Part shown: positions 1 through 7,138 of the stretch, one piece after another
How positions within the stretch are numbered: position 1 is the first letter of the stretch
Layout: each line of letters starts with the position of its first letter
NCBI RefSeq assembly: GCF_002278075.1
Contig: NZ_CP022989.1
Coordinates: 2,976,001 to 3,040,000 of the forward strand
Length of the DNA: 64,000 nucleotides
Direction: 5' to 3'
DNA from: Paraburkholderia aromaticivorans
Lineage (GTDB): Bacteria > Pseudomonadota > Gammaproteobacteria > Burkholderiales > Burkholderiaceae
Program-made: the position numbers and the translations under genes
Notes under the pieces: model-generated
Databases searched by the model: none
Told to the model about the DNA's origin: nothing
Seen by the model: the letters and a program-made list of their open reading frames with translations, nothing else

Positions 1-1
1 G

Positions 2-1258
2 ACGCGCGTGGAGGGCGAAGGCGCGCTCGATCTGCAGATCAAGGACGGCCGCGTGAGCTCGGCGCAGCTCAATATCTTCGAACCGCCGCGCCTTTTCGAA
101 GCGCTGTTGCGCGGCAGGCAGGTGGCCGAGCTGCCCGATATCGTCGCCCGCATCTGCGGCATCTGCCCGATTGCCTATCAGATGAGTGCGGTGCATGCGA
201 TCGAAAATGCCTTCGGGATCCAGGTCGGCGGACAGCTGCGCGCGCTGCGCCGGCTGGTTTACTGCGGCGAATGGATCGGCAGTCATGCGCTGCATGTCGT
301 GATGTTGCACGCGCCGGATTTCCTCGGATTCCCGGACGTGATCCAGATGGCGCGCGAACAGGGTGAAGCGGTTCGCCAGGGGCTGGCTTTGAAGAAGACC
401 GGCAACGAGCTGATGAGAGTGCTTGGAGGGCGCGAGATACACCCCGTGAATGTGAGGATCGGCGGGTTTTATCGCGTGCCGGATCGCGTCGAACTTGCGC
501 CGGTCGCCGGGCAACTCGAGCGCGCGCGCGAACTTGCGGTGGGACTGGTGCGCTGGGTCGCGGCCTTCGACTTTCCGGATTTCGAGCAGGATTACGAGTT
601 CGTGGCGCTGCGGCACGCGGACGAATATCCGTTCAACGAAGGGCGAATCGTATCGAGTCGCGGCATGGATATCGACGTGGCCGACTACGACAGCCACTTT
701 GAGGAGCGGCACGTCGCGCACTCCACCGCGCTGCATGCGCTGGTGAAAGAGCGGGGCGCGTATCTCGTCGGACCGCTGGCAAGGTATGCGCTCAATTTCG
801 ATCGCCTGCCGCAGTCGGTTCAGACCCTCGCGCGCGAAGCCGGGCTCGGCCCGACGTGCCGCAATCCGTTCCGCAGCATCGTCGTGCGGGCGCTCGAAAT
901 CGTCTACGCGTGCGAAGAGGCGCTGCGGCTGATCGCGGCTTATGAGCCTCCGGCGCTTGCTTCGGTGCCGGTCGAAACGCGCGCGGGCACGGGTTTCGGC
1001 TGTACCGAGGCACCGCGCGGAATCTGCTGGCATCGCTATCGTTGCGACCCGGACGGCGCCATTGTCGAGGCGCGCATCGTGCCGCCGACCTCGCAGAATC
1101 AACCGAGCATCGAGGCTGATCTGGTCGCGGTCGCCACCGCCATGCTGGATCAACCCGACGACGTGCTGCGGGATCGATGTGAACAGACCATCCGCAACTA
1201 CGATCCGTGTATCTCATGCTCCGCCCACTTCCTCAAACTTTCGCTGCACCGGGCATGA
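2..1258 (+). CDS. [NiFe] hydrogenase large (alpha) subunit, group 3-like, 5' end cut by window
   Basis: Catalytic subunit carrying the Ni-Fe site of a cytoplasmic hydrogenase. The frame is open from base 2 and begins inside the conserved RVEGEG motif, so only a short N-terminal piece is missing. The first metal-binding pair is in [10 protein letters not shown] (bases ~149-178), the second in DPCISCSAH near the C-terminus (bases ~1202-1228). Nine residues (FLKLSLHRA) follow the last His; in this family such a tail is removed by a dedicated protease, and that protease gene follows with a 4-base overlap. The residue three after CGIC is Tyr, where many hydrogenases have His; I recall this in group 3b enzymes, but the subgroup is inference. 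Small and diaphorase subunits should lie upstream, outside the window. Confidence 0.9.
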   Translation, partial: TRVEGEGALDLQIKDGRVSSAQLNIFEPPRLFEALLRGRQVAELPDIVARICGICPIAYQMSAVHAIENAFGIQVGGQLRALRRLVYCGEWIGSHALHVVMLHAPDFLGFPDVIQMAREQGEAVRQGLALKKTGNELMRVLGGREIHPVNVRIGGFYRVPDRVELAPVAGQLERARELAVGLVRWVAAFDFPDFEQDYEFVALRHADEYPFNEGRIVSSRGMDIDVADYDSHFEERHVAHSTALHALVKERGAYLVGPLARYALNFDRLPQSVQTLAREAGLGPTCRNPFRSIVVRALEIVYACEEALRLIAAYEPPALASVPVETRAGTGFGCTEAPRGICWHRYRCDPDGAIVEARIVPPTSQNQPSIEADLVAVATAMLDQPDDVLRDRCEQTIRNYDPCISCSAHFLKLSLHRA

Positions 1259-1755
1259 CGGCGATCGACACTCGATGCGCCGCGCCGCGCAAGGTGCTGG
1301 TGGTCGGCATCGGCAATGCCGACCGAGCTGACGACGGCATCGGCGCGATCGTCGCGCGCGGCCTCGCGGGCCGGCTGCCCGCCGACGTGACAGTGCTCGT
1401 GCGCAGCGGCGACGCGCTGTCGCTGATCGAGGACTGGGCCGGGTTCGATGCGCTCGTGCTGGTGGACGCCGCCTCTCCTGCAATCGCCCGAGGCCGCCTT
1501 CACCGGATCGATCTGGCAACGGACGAGTTGCAGCGGGGCAGGGCGTCAGCGTCGAGTCATGCTCTCGGCGTGGCCGATGCGATCGCGCTCGCCCGTACGC
1601 TCGGACTCGCGCCGCGCGACATGGTTATCTACGCGGTCGAAGGCGCCTGTTTCGAGAGAGGCGCGAGCATGGCAATGGAAGTTGCCGCCGTGGTGGAGGA
1701 GGTGATCGAGCGCGTGCTGATCGAAGTCCGCCGTCTCAGGCGGGGCCGCGTATGA
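1255..1755 (+). CDS. hydrogenase maturation protease (HycI/HyaD/HoxW family)
   Basis: Endopeptidase that trims the C-terminal tail of the hydrogenase large subunit after nickel insertion. The ATG at 1255 overlaps the hydrogenase stop (ATGA), which indicates translational coupling and decides the start over an upstream in-frame ATG at 1207. The 166-residue length fits the family. The N-terminus has the family signature [13 protein letters not shown] (residues ~14-26); the later LVDAA aspartate and SSHALG histidine match the positions that hold the nickel-sensing acidic residue and His in HybD-type proteases. Its pairing with the large subunit supports the assignment strongly. Confidence 0.9.
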   Translation: MTAIDTRCAAPRKVLVVGIGNADRADDGIGAIVARGLAGRLPADVTVLVRSGDALSLIEDWAGFDALVLVDAASPAIARGRLHRIDLATDELQRGRASASSHALGVADAIALARTLGLAPRDMVIYAVEGACFERGASMAMEVAAVVEEVIERVLIEVRRLRRGRV

Positions 1756-2215
1756 CCCGGCGGGCCGCCGTGGTTCCGTTCTCGCGCCGCGCCGCCGGCC
1801 TCGCGAACGGTTCAATGCTGGACAGATGAGGCGGCGCGGCGGCATGGATCGTGTCGTTATCTGGGACACGACGAAGTCAGTGTGGTCGGCGTGGGTGCCA
1901 TCCACATCGACTCGACCCATAAGCCGATTCCACACGCGGCCGAACTGCAGCTGATCACCGAGGCGCTGCCAGGGTACTGTGCGATGCCCGGCAATGGCGT
2001 CGGCGAGCGGGGTGGCTGCGCGGTGCGTAACCCGAAATGCAATTTCAATGATCAGTCTCGCCTCCTGCGACTGAATGCGTCTCGCCTGGGCCTACCCAGT
2101 CGATTTGATCGCGTCGAAAAAGCTGCGGGTGTGGCGGAGGCGGTTGTCGACCGGGGCGCGTCGGCCAGCCCGTTCATATCCGCTCGATGGTTTCTGTTTT
2201 TTTGTCCCGTTCCGG
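1756..2215. other. intergenic stretch without a supportable protein gene
   Basis: Between the hydrogenase protease and the SOS promoter I see no gene I can support. Open frames exist (for example + strand from 1882), but they have no ribosome-binding site and no recognisable domain. A perfect 7-bp inverted repeat TCGTGTC / GACACGA (1849-1855 and 1865-1871, 9-nt loop) could form a hairpin after the hydrogenase operon, but it lacks a T-tract. Possibly degenerate coding sequence. Confidence 0.4.
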
Positions 2216-2245
2216 TTGTCGTTCGTACTGTATGGATGTACAGTG
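2216..2245 (+). promoter_or_regulatory. sigma70-like promoter overlapped by a LexA (SOS) box
   Basis: The promoter reads TTGTCG (2216-2221), a 17-nt spacer, then TACAGT (2239-2244). Embedded in spacer and -10 is a palindrome, TACTGTATGGATGTACAGTG (2226-2245), with the core CTGT-N8-ACAG (2228-2243). That is the LexA operator pattern of gamma- and betaproteobacteria, and it sits where a repressor would block RNA polymerase. The orientation is rightward; no comparable -35/-10 pair is seen on the other strand. Confidence 0.7.
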
Positions 2246-2250
2246 CTGGG

Positions 2251-2346
2251 CGTGGGCCGACCACGGCAAAGTGGTTTCTTGAGTGGGAACCGGAAGCAGA
2301 AGCGCCATGGCGGAAAATGTGTGCTCGCAAAATGAGCACGTTTTTG
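2251..2346 (+). ncRNA. candidate SOS-induced small RNA, about 95 nt
   Basis: Predicted from the SOS promoter (start about 2251) to a terminator-like hairpin with five T residues ending at 2345. The interval can fold into several stems: CCAC/GTGG (around 2261-2274), GGTTTC/GGAACC (around 2273-2291) and a CGCC-AT-GGCG palindrome near 2303-2312. A short frame beginning at ATG 2307 runs past the terminator and has no recognisable product, so I favour RNA over a peptide. Alternatively this is the leader of thpR, which starts 160 nt beyond the terminator. No homology to a known RNA was recognised. Confidence 0.4.
2320..2346 (+). terminator. probable intrinsic terminator of the SOS transcript
   Basis: Stem GTGCTC (2321-2326) / GAGCAC (2334-2339), extended by a T-G wobble, with loop GCAAAAT and followed by five T (2341-2345). 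The stem is short, so termination may be partial. Confidence 0.5.
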
Positions 2347-2506
2347 CCGGCGGCCCGGCCAAATCTTGCGAATCCCCGGGCTTGCCGTAGCAAGGCGATC
2401 GTGCAAATTCGCATGGTCGAGTGGCCCGAATCGATCAGGGCTCAGGCAAGCCCGCACAATGAACGGAGATTCATTTACATGCCGGCTCTATCTGGTCAGA
2501 AACCTC

Positions 2507-3112
2507 ATGCCTGAACAATTGTGGCTGCCCGGACTCGAGGCGCCGCCAACACCGACCGACGGCCTGTTTTTCGCCGTCTTTCCTGACGCCAATACAGCGG
2601 TCAGCATCTCCAGGCTCGCGCAGCGGCTTTGCGGGGAAACGCGCGCGCGCAGCAAACCGCTGGCGGCGGCCCGTTTGCACGTCACCTTGCAGCACCTCGG
2701 GAATTTCGCGGGCGGTTTGCCTCAGGCGCGAGTCGACGCAGCCATCAAAGCTGCCGCGTCGATCAAGATGGAGCCGTTCAGCGTCGAATTCGATAAGGTG
2801 GTGAGCTTCGCGTCCAAGCCTCGGCCGGGACCGCTGGTATTGGCAGGCGGCGAGGGCGTGGCTGGCCTGCATAGGCTGCACGACGCCTTGTGTCGCGCGT
2901 TGCGCGACGCCGGTTGCGGGGAGCATGCCGCCTCCGCCGCGGTGGACTATACGCCGCACGTCACGCTGGCGTATGGCATGCCGTGGGCCGCTGCGCGCCC
3001 GGTGGAACCGCTGTGCTGGAACGTGCGCGAGTTTGCGTTGATGCACAGTTTGCTCGGGCGCACACGGCATGTCATGCTGGCCCGATGGCCTTTGGCGAAC
3101 GCCGGGGCATAG
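2507..3112 (+). CDS. thpR: RNA 2',3'-cyclic phosphodiesterase (2'-5' RNA ligase family, ThpR)
   Basis: Small soluble member of the 2H phosphoesterase family that opens 2',3'-cyclic phosphate RNA ends and can reversibly form 2'-5' links. From the ATG at 2507 it is 201 residues, typical of the family. The two catalytic HxT motifs are present: HVTL at residues 58-61 and HVTL at 151-154. An in-frame ATG at 2459 would add 16 residues unlike the family. Just before the gene an 11-codon frame (2479-2514) with GGAG upstream ends across the thpR start (ATGCCTGA), which could couple translation; thpR itself has no clear Shine-Dalgarno. Confidence 0.88.
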   Translation: MPEQLWLPGLEAPPTPTDGLFFAVFPDANTAVSISRLAQRLCGETRARSKPLAAARLHVTLQHLGNFAGGLPQARVDAAIKAAASIKMEPFSVEFDKVVSFASKPRPGPLVLAGGEGVAGLHRLHDALCRALRDAGCGEHAASAAVDYTPHVTLAYGMPWAAARPVEPLCWNVREFALMHSLLGRTRHVMLARWPLANAGA

Positions 3113-3156
3113 CGCGCGGCGCTTCACTCGATGCTGGCGTGTCACAGCGCGACGGC

Positions 3157-3390
3157 TCAGAAACGCAGGCCGGTTGCGCAGCCGCCGGCGAAGCCGCCAC
3201 CGCTGCCGCCTGCGCCGCCGCAGAATACGCCGCAGCCGGATAGCGCAAGCGACATGGTCACGGCGGCCAGCGTCGCGCGCAGGCATGGTCTGAAAATGCG
3301 TTTGTCGGGGCGTGGAGGGCGCGTGGCTACGGCGGTGTCTAGCGTGATGGCGGCGTGGTTACGGCTTGAGTGAATCATTCCGGATCGCAT
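3157..3390 (-). CDS. small putative lipoprotein
   Basis: The frame encodes about 77 residues with a hydrophobic stretch followed by a lipobox, MSLALSGCG, after which only about 25 residues rich in Gly and Cys remain (GVFCGGAGGSGGG and on). Signal peptidase II processing at the Cys would leave a very short lipid-anchored peptide. The start is uncertain: ATG at 3390 or 3378 gives an unusually long N-region before the hydrophobic core, and neither has a clear ribosome site. Convergent with thpR. No function is recognised; a non-coding origin cannot be excluded. Confidence 0.45.
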   Translation of the reverse strand: MRSGMIHSSRNHAAITLDTAVATRPPRPDKRIFRPCLRATLAAVTMSLALSGCGVFCGGAGGSGGGFAGGCATGLRF

Positions 3391-3481
3391 GTTGGCGGTG
3401 GTTTGGAGGAGCGGCGAGCAAAGGGCGAACGGCGTCGGCCATTGAAAGTCGTTTGTCGGGTCGCGGCTTAAAACTGCGCAC

Positions 3482-3513
3482 GCACGGACGCACGGACGCA
3501 CGGACGGACGCAC
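3482..3513. repeat. octamer tandem repeat (GCACGGAC unit)
   Basis: Three exact head-to-tail copies of GCACGGAC (3482-3505), then a half unit GGAC and a partial copy. It lies in the gap between the lipoprotein and DUF1992 genes. The unit matches the array at 61259-61346. Confidence 0.8.
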
Positions 3514-3666
3514 GCGGCGTGGCCGCGGACCCCTTAACCTAGCGCAGCAGCGCGTGCGTACGAATTGCGAAGATTCTGAAAACGTAGGAGGTTTCGTCGG
3601 TTGTCGAGCCTGAACGAGCGTGCGCTGCCTGATAGAATGCTTGGGCCGCAACGTAGTGGATCGCAG

Positions 3667-4068
3667 ATGAAATTGCTTGATGCATTGGTCGAACAGCGCA
3701 TTGCCGCCGCCGCGCGCGGTGAGTTCGACGAGTTACCGGGCGCGGGCGCGCCGCTCCTCTCTCTGGGCGATGACGCTCTGGTTCCCGAAGAGGTGCGCGT
3801 CGCCAACCGGATTTTGAAGAATGCGGGTTTTGTGCCGCCCGCTGTCGAGCAGTTGCGCGCGTTGCGCGACTTGCAAGCGGAGCTGGATGCCGTGAGCGAC
3901 CAGGCTACCCGCTGCCGTCTCCAGGCGCGCATGCTCGCGCTCGATATGGCGCTCGAATCGCTGCGCGGCGGGCCACTGGTTCTGCCGCGCGAATACTGCA
4001 GGCGCATTGCCGAACGGCTGTCCGAACGCGTCGGCAGCCTGGATGCGGCAAAAGCGGGTTCGCCGTGA
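3667..4068 (+). CDS. DUF1992 (DnaJ-homologue C28 conserved domain) protein
   Basis: A 133-residue cytoplasmic protein of unknown function related to E. coli YhdN. The start MKLLDALVEQRI aligns with where the family begins, followed by the conserved GEFDELPGAGAPL and LKNAGFVPP segments (residues ~18-30 and ~56-65). A TTG 66 nt upstream has an AGGAGG about 10 nt before it (3585-3590) but would add a tail not seen in the family. The stop overlaps the tadA start by 4 bases, so the two are co-translated. Confidence 0.82.
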   Translation: MKLLDALVEQRIAAAARGEFDELPGAGAPLLSLGDDALVPEEVRVANRILKNAGFVPPAVEQLRALRDLQAELDAVSDQATRCRLQARMLALDMALESLRGGPLVLPREYCRRIAERLSERVGSLDAAKAGSP

Positions 4069-4790
4069 GCGAGCCGCTTGCCCGCTCCATCGGGCCGGAC
4101 GCAGATTCTTTTCAATCTCACGAAGCGCCGCATGCGATGAGTTCTCAGGCCTTGGCAAATGGTGCAGACGGATCGATTGCGACGGATTCAGGCGCAGCCG
4201 CGGTCACGGCGAATGCCGAGGCCGCTCCCGGTGGTCCGTGCGCATCTCCCGTTGTCTCCGAGCGCGATCGCCGCTTCATGGCGCTCGCGCAAGCCGCCGC
4301 CGAAGAGGCGCGCGCTGCCGGCGAAGTGCCCGTCGGCGCGGTCCTCGTGCGAGGGGACGAAGTCATCGCCAAAGGTTTCAATCATCCGATCGGCGCGCAC
4401 GACCCGTCGGCGCATGCGGAAATGGCCGCGTTGCGCGCCGCGGCGCTCGCCGTCCAAAACTATCGTCTGCCGGGCTGCGAACTCTACGTGACGCTCGAGC
4501 CTTGCCTGATGTGCGCCGGCGCGATCATGCACGCGCGCATCGCCCGAGTCGTGTTCGGGGCGCGCGATCCGAAAACCGGCGCGTGCGGCAGTGTCGTCGA
4601 TGCCTTCGCGAATCCGCAGTTGAATCATCACACCACGGTGACCGGCGGCGTGCTCGAAAGCGAATGCGGCGCCGCGCTCAAGTCGTTCTTTGCCGAGCGT
4701 CGGCGCGCAAGCCGCGCAGCACGCGCGTCGGCACGCGCCGAAGCGGGCAGCGATCCGGGTAGCGAACCGGGGCCGGCCGAGGTGGTCTGA
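4065..4790 (+). CDS. tadA: tRNA-specific adenosine deaminase TadA
   Basis: Deaminates A34 to inosine in the anticodon of tRNA-Arg(ACG). The zinc-binding and catalytic motifs are HAE at residues 117-119 (in AHAEMAAL) and PCLMC at 146-150. The GTG start at 4065 overlaps the preceding stop (GTGA) and gives 241 residues, against about 165-170 for E. coli TadA: there is an Ala/Gly/Ser-rich extension of about 65 residues in front of the deaminase domain and a basic, Ala-rich tail of about 25 residues. An internal ATG at 4137 could be the true start and would remove part of the extension. Confidence 0.93.
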   Translation: MSEPLARSIGPDADSFQSHEAPHAMSSQALANGADGSIATDSGAAAVTANAEAAPGGPCASPVVSERDRRFMALAQAAAEEARAAGEVPVGAVLVRGDEVIAKGFNHPIGAHDPSAHAEMAALRAAALAVQNYRLPGCELYVTLEPCLMCAGAIMHARIARVVFGARDPKTGACGSVVDAFANPQLNHHTTVTGGVLESECGAALKSFFAERRRASRAARASARAEAGSDPGSEPGPAEVV

Positions 4791-4818
4791 AACAACAACG
4801 TCCAACAAGGTCTTGCTC

Positions 4819-5745
4819 ATGAGCGTCCATCGCACTATCGAATTGATCGCGCCGTCGGGGTATCCGCATGATCTGGAGGTGCTGCAACGCGCGCTGCAGC
4901 GTTTTCATGCGCAGGGTCATCGCATCGAAGGCGCGGAAGCAGCGAGGCGGCGCTTTCAGCGCTTCGCCGGCACCGACGGCCAGCGCGCAGCCGATCTGAA
5001 CCGGCTCGCCGACCCGTCGCGCGAGTTGCCGGACATCGTGCTGGCCGTGCGCGGCGGTTATGGCGCGGTGCGCATTCTGCACGGGCTCGACTACGAAGGG
5101 CTGCAACGGCGGCTGACCGATCAGCCCATCGCCCTGGTGGGGCACAGCGATTTCACCGCGATCCAGCTTGCGTTGCTGGCGCGCGCCGGCGTGAAAACCT
5201 TCGGCGGTCCGATGTTGATGAGCGACTTCGGCGCGGAGGAGCTCAGCGAATTCACCATGCAGCACTTCTGGTCGACGTTGACGAAGCCGACCATGACGGT
5301 CTCGAGCAACACGCCGCAGGCGCAGCCGGTGGACGTGTCGGGCATGTTGTGGGGCGGCAACCTGGCGGTGTTGGCGTCGCTGATCGGCACGCCGTATATG
5401 CCGCCGGTGAAGGGCGGCATCCTGTTTATCGAGGACGTCAACGAGCAACCTTTCCGGGTCGAGCGGATGATCTATCAACTGCACTTGTCCGGCATTCTCG
5501 CGCAGCAACAGGCGCTCGTTTTGGGCGATTTCTCCGGTGCCAAACCCTACGACTACGACAATGGCTACGACCTGCACTCCGTGATCGAGCAGGCGCGGAC
5601 GGTGATCGGCATTCCGATCGTCACAGGCCTGCAGTTCGGACATGTTCGCAACATGCTGACGCTGCCGGTCGGCGCGGATGCGCATCTCGTGGCCGACGCG
5701 CACGGATTCAAACTGAGCGTGTCGGGCTATCCGTACCTCGCGTGA
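4819..5745 (+). CDS. ldcA: LD-carboxypeptidase (peptidase S66, MccF/LdcA family)
   Basis: Removes the terminal D-Ala from tetrapeptides during peptidoglycan recycling in the cytoplasm. 308 residues, normal length. The N-terminal APSG, the RGGYGAVRIL loop (78-87), the nucleophile elbow GHSD (Ser110), Glu205 in FIEDVNE and His275 in FGHVRN correspond to the Ser-Glu-His triad known for LdcA. It starts 28 nt after tadA in the same direction and is followed by a terminator, so DUF1992-tadA-ldcA is one transcription unit. Confidence 0.92.
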   Translation: MSVHRTIELIAPSGYPHDLEVLQRALQRFHAQGHRIEGAEAARRRFQRFAGTDGQRAADLNRLADPSRELPDIVLAVRGGYGAVRILHGLDYEGLQRRLTDQPIALVGHSDFTAIQLALLARAGVKTFGGPMLMSDFGAEELSEFTMQHFWSTLTKPTMTVSSNTPQAQPVDVSGMLWGGNLAVLASLIGTPYMPPVKGGILFIEDVNEQPFRVERMIYQLHLSGILAQQQALVLGDFSGAKPYDYDNGYDLHSVIEQARTVIGIPIVTGLQFGHVRNMLTLPVGADAHLVADAHGFKLSVSGYPYLA

Positions 5746-5759
5746 TCGGGCGCGGCAGA

Positions 5760-5786
5760 GAAGCGGGTGGATGCCCGTTTTCTTTT
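5760..5786 (+). terminator. intrinsic terminator after ldcA
   Basis: Stem CGGG/CCCG (5764-5767 and 5774-5777) extended by AAG/TTT pairs, with loop TGGATG, followed by TTTTCTTTT. It ends the DUF1992-tadA-ldcA unit. Confidence 0.7.
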
Positions 5787-5857
5787 GATTCATTAACGCA
5801 ACTAACGGCCTATTCCTATCCTTCACAGCGCGCAGAGGTCTTCGTGAAGGTCCTTCC

Positions 5858-5873
5858 GTTTTGTTGACAAAAC
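5858..5873. promoter_or_regulatory. candidate GntR operator, distal copy
   Basis: Perfect inverted repeat GTTTTGT-TG-ACAAAAC. Its core TTGTTGACAA is repeated exactly at 6003-6012 over the promoter of the GntR gene, which suggests the same regulator binds both. It lies 185 bp before that gene. Confidence 0.5.
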
Positions 5874-5979
5874 CGGCCCTCAACTTGGTGCCCCTCTCTC
5901 TTCTTATTAAACTGATATGTAGGCAGTACTAGGCTGCGATGCCAGCCCAGTTGCCCGTCGGTCCAGCGCCGACGCCAGC

Positions 5980-6013
5980 ATTGTCAAAATTAAAGATAAA
6001 AATTGTTGACAAT
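5980..6013. promoter_or_regulatory. candidate GntR operator, proximal cluster
   Basis: ATTGTCAA (5980-5987) is the exact reverse complement of TTGACAAT (6006-6013), and the second site is itself a dyad, ATTGT-TG-ACAAT (6002-6013). The TTGT-N2-ACAA pattern resembles FCD-type GntR operators. It overlaps the -35 of the downstream promoter, which suits autorepression. Confidence 0.55.
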
Positions 6014-6033
6014 CTTTATGTCCATCCTAAGAT
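6006..6033 (+). promoter_or_regulatory. sigma70 promoter of the GntR regulator
   Basis: TTGACA (6006-6011, consensus), 16-nt spacer, TAAGAT (6028-6033). The start point would be near 6040, leaving an untranslated leader of under 20 nt. Confidence 0.7.
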
Positions 6034-6057
6034 GGCCAACATACCGAGACGCACATC

Positions 6058-6798
6058 ATGTCCGACACAGAGTCCGCCGCCACGAGTAGTTCGAAACCTG
6101 AAGCGATCGCCGAGCGCATCCGCGCCGCGATCCTCGAGCATCGGCTCGCGCCCGGCGCCAAGCTGACAGAAGCACAGTTATGCGAAGTATTCGGCGTGAA
6201 GCGCGGCCCGATCCGGCAGGCGCTCGCGCAACTGGCGACCGACCACCTGATCGACCTCGAACCGAATCGCGGGGCGTTCGTGGCGAGCCCGTCGCTACAG
6301 GAAGTGCATGAGGTGTTCGAGATGCGCCGCATCATCGAACTGGCGGTGGTGGAAAAGATTTGCAGCGGTCACGGCATGCGCCGCTTGAAGAGCATTGGCA
6401 GCATGATCGGCCGGGAACGCAAAGCGTTCGAAACGCGTGATTTTCCGGCGTGGATTCGTCTGTCGGGCGAGTTTCACACCGAGTTGGCGGGGCTCACCGG
6501 CAACACCGTGTTGTGCGATTGCCTGAACGGGCTGGTGGCGCGCTCCACGCTGATTTCCGCGCTTTACGAGTCGCTCGGACGCAGCCCATGCTCGTTCGAA
6601 GACCACGAAGCCATTCTCGCCGCGCTCGACGCCGGCGATGCAAAAGAGGCGGCGGCCCTGATGTCGCGCCATCTGCAAAGCGTCGAGTTGAAGATGCTGG
6701 ATCGCCCCGCGCGCGGCGCGGCCGATCTGCGTGAAGTGTTCGGCGCGCACCATGGTGCGCCCAGAGATGGATCCACGACGAAGGCCGCGCCAGGCTGA
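6058..6798 (+). CDS. GntR-family transcriptional regulator, FCD type
   Basis: 246 residues. Winged-helix domain at about residues 15-78 (IAERIRAAILEHRLAPG..., recognition region FGVKRGPIRQALAQL), then an all-helical FCD ligand domain with three His (140, 183, 205) spaced like the metal-binding residues of this class. It lies directly upstream of the allantoin cluster on the same strand, so it most likely controls the downstream permease and allantoin genes in response to a purine breakdown product; the ligand cannot be read from sequence. Operators in its own promoter suggest autoregulation. Confidence 0.88.
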   Translation: MSDTESAATSSSKPEAIAERIRAAILEHRLAPGAKLTEAQLCEVFGVKRGPIRQALAQLATDHLIDLEPNRGAFVASPSLQEVHEVFEMRRIIELAVVEKICSGHGMRRLKSIGSMIGRERKAFETRDFPAWIRLSGEFHTELAGLTGNTVLCDCLNGLVARSTLISALYESLGRSPCSFEDHEAILAALDAGDAKEAAALMSRHLQSVELKMLDRPARGAADLREVFGAHHGAPRDGSTTKAAPG

Positions 6799-7138
6799 GG
6801 CAAGCGGCCGGCGTGCGCGCTTTACTGGTGCGCGCCGCACTGAATTGAACTGAACGAATCAAGCGTTGCAAGGCGGCTCGGCGTGAGCGCTGCCGGCTTG
6901 CGCACGCGTGTGCGCCGCCGGGCGACGGACTTCGAAGGCAGTAACGCATCGGCGGTGATCCGCGGCTGCCGGCGGTGCGATAACCACAAGTACTTCAGTA
7001 CGGAGGCATCCGCGGCACGGCCAACCAGGCGGCGCGCAGGTGCTTTGTCCCGAGCGGGCAAAGAGCGCGCAATGACTGGCATGGCCGATGCAACGTCCTT
7101 CGATTCGCTATCGAGGGTCCCTATCCCAAGGAGGAATC
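6799..7138. other. intergenic region between GntR gene and NCS1 permease
   Basis: No gene seen. It contains an inverted repeat GTACT-TC-AGTAC (6990-7001) that has the same 5-2-5 geometry as the GntR sites but a different sequence, and a strong Shine-Dalgarno AAGGAGG (about 7129-7135) for the permease. No close copy of TTGTTGACAA was found here. Confidence 0.45.

Noticed and set aside
2307..2390. A 27-codon frame inside the putative SOS RNA
   Set aside because: It runs past the terminator hairpin and shows no membrane or other peptide feature, so it does not look like a TisB-type toxin.
1882..2514. A 210-residue open frame on the + strand before thpR
   Set aside because: It crosses the SOS promoter and terminator, has no ribosome site, no recognisable domain and irregular composition; more likely chance.
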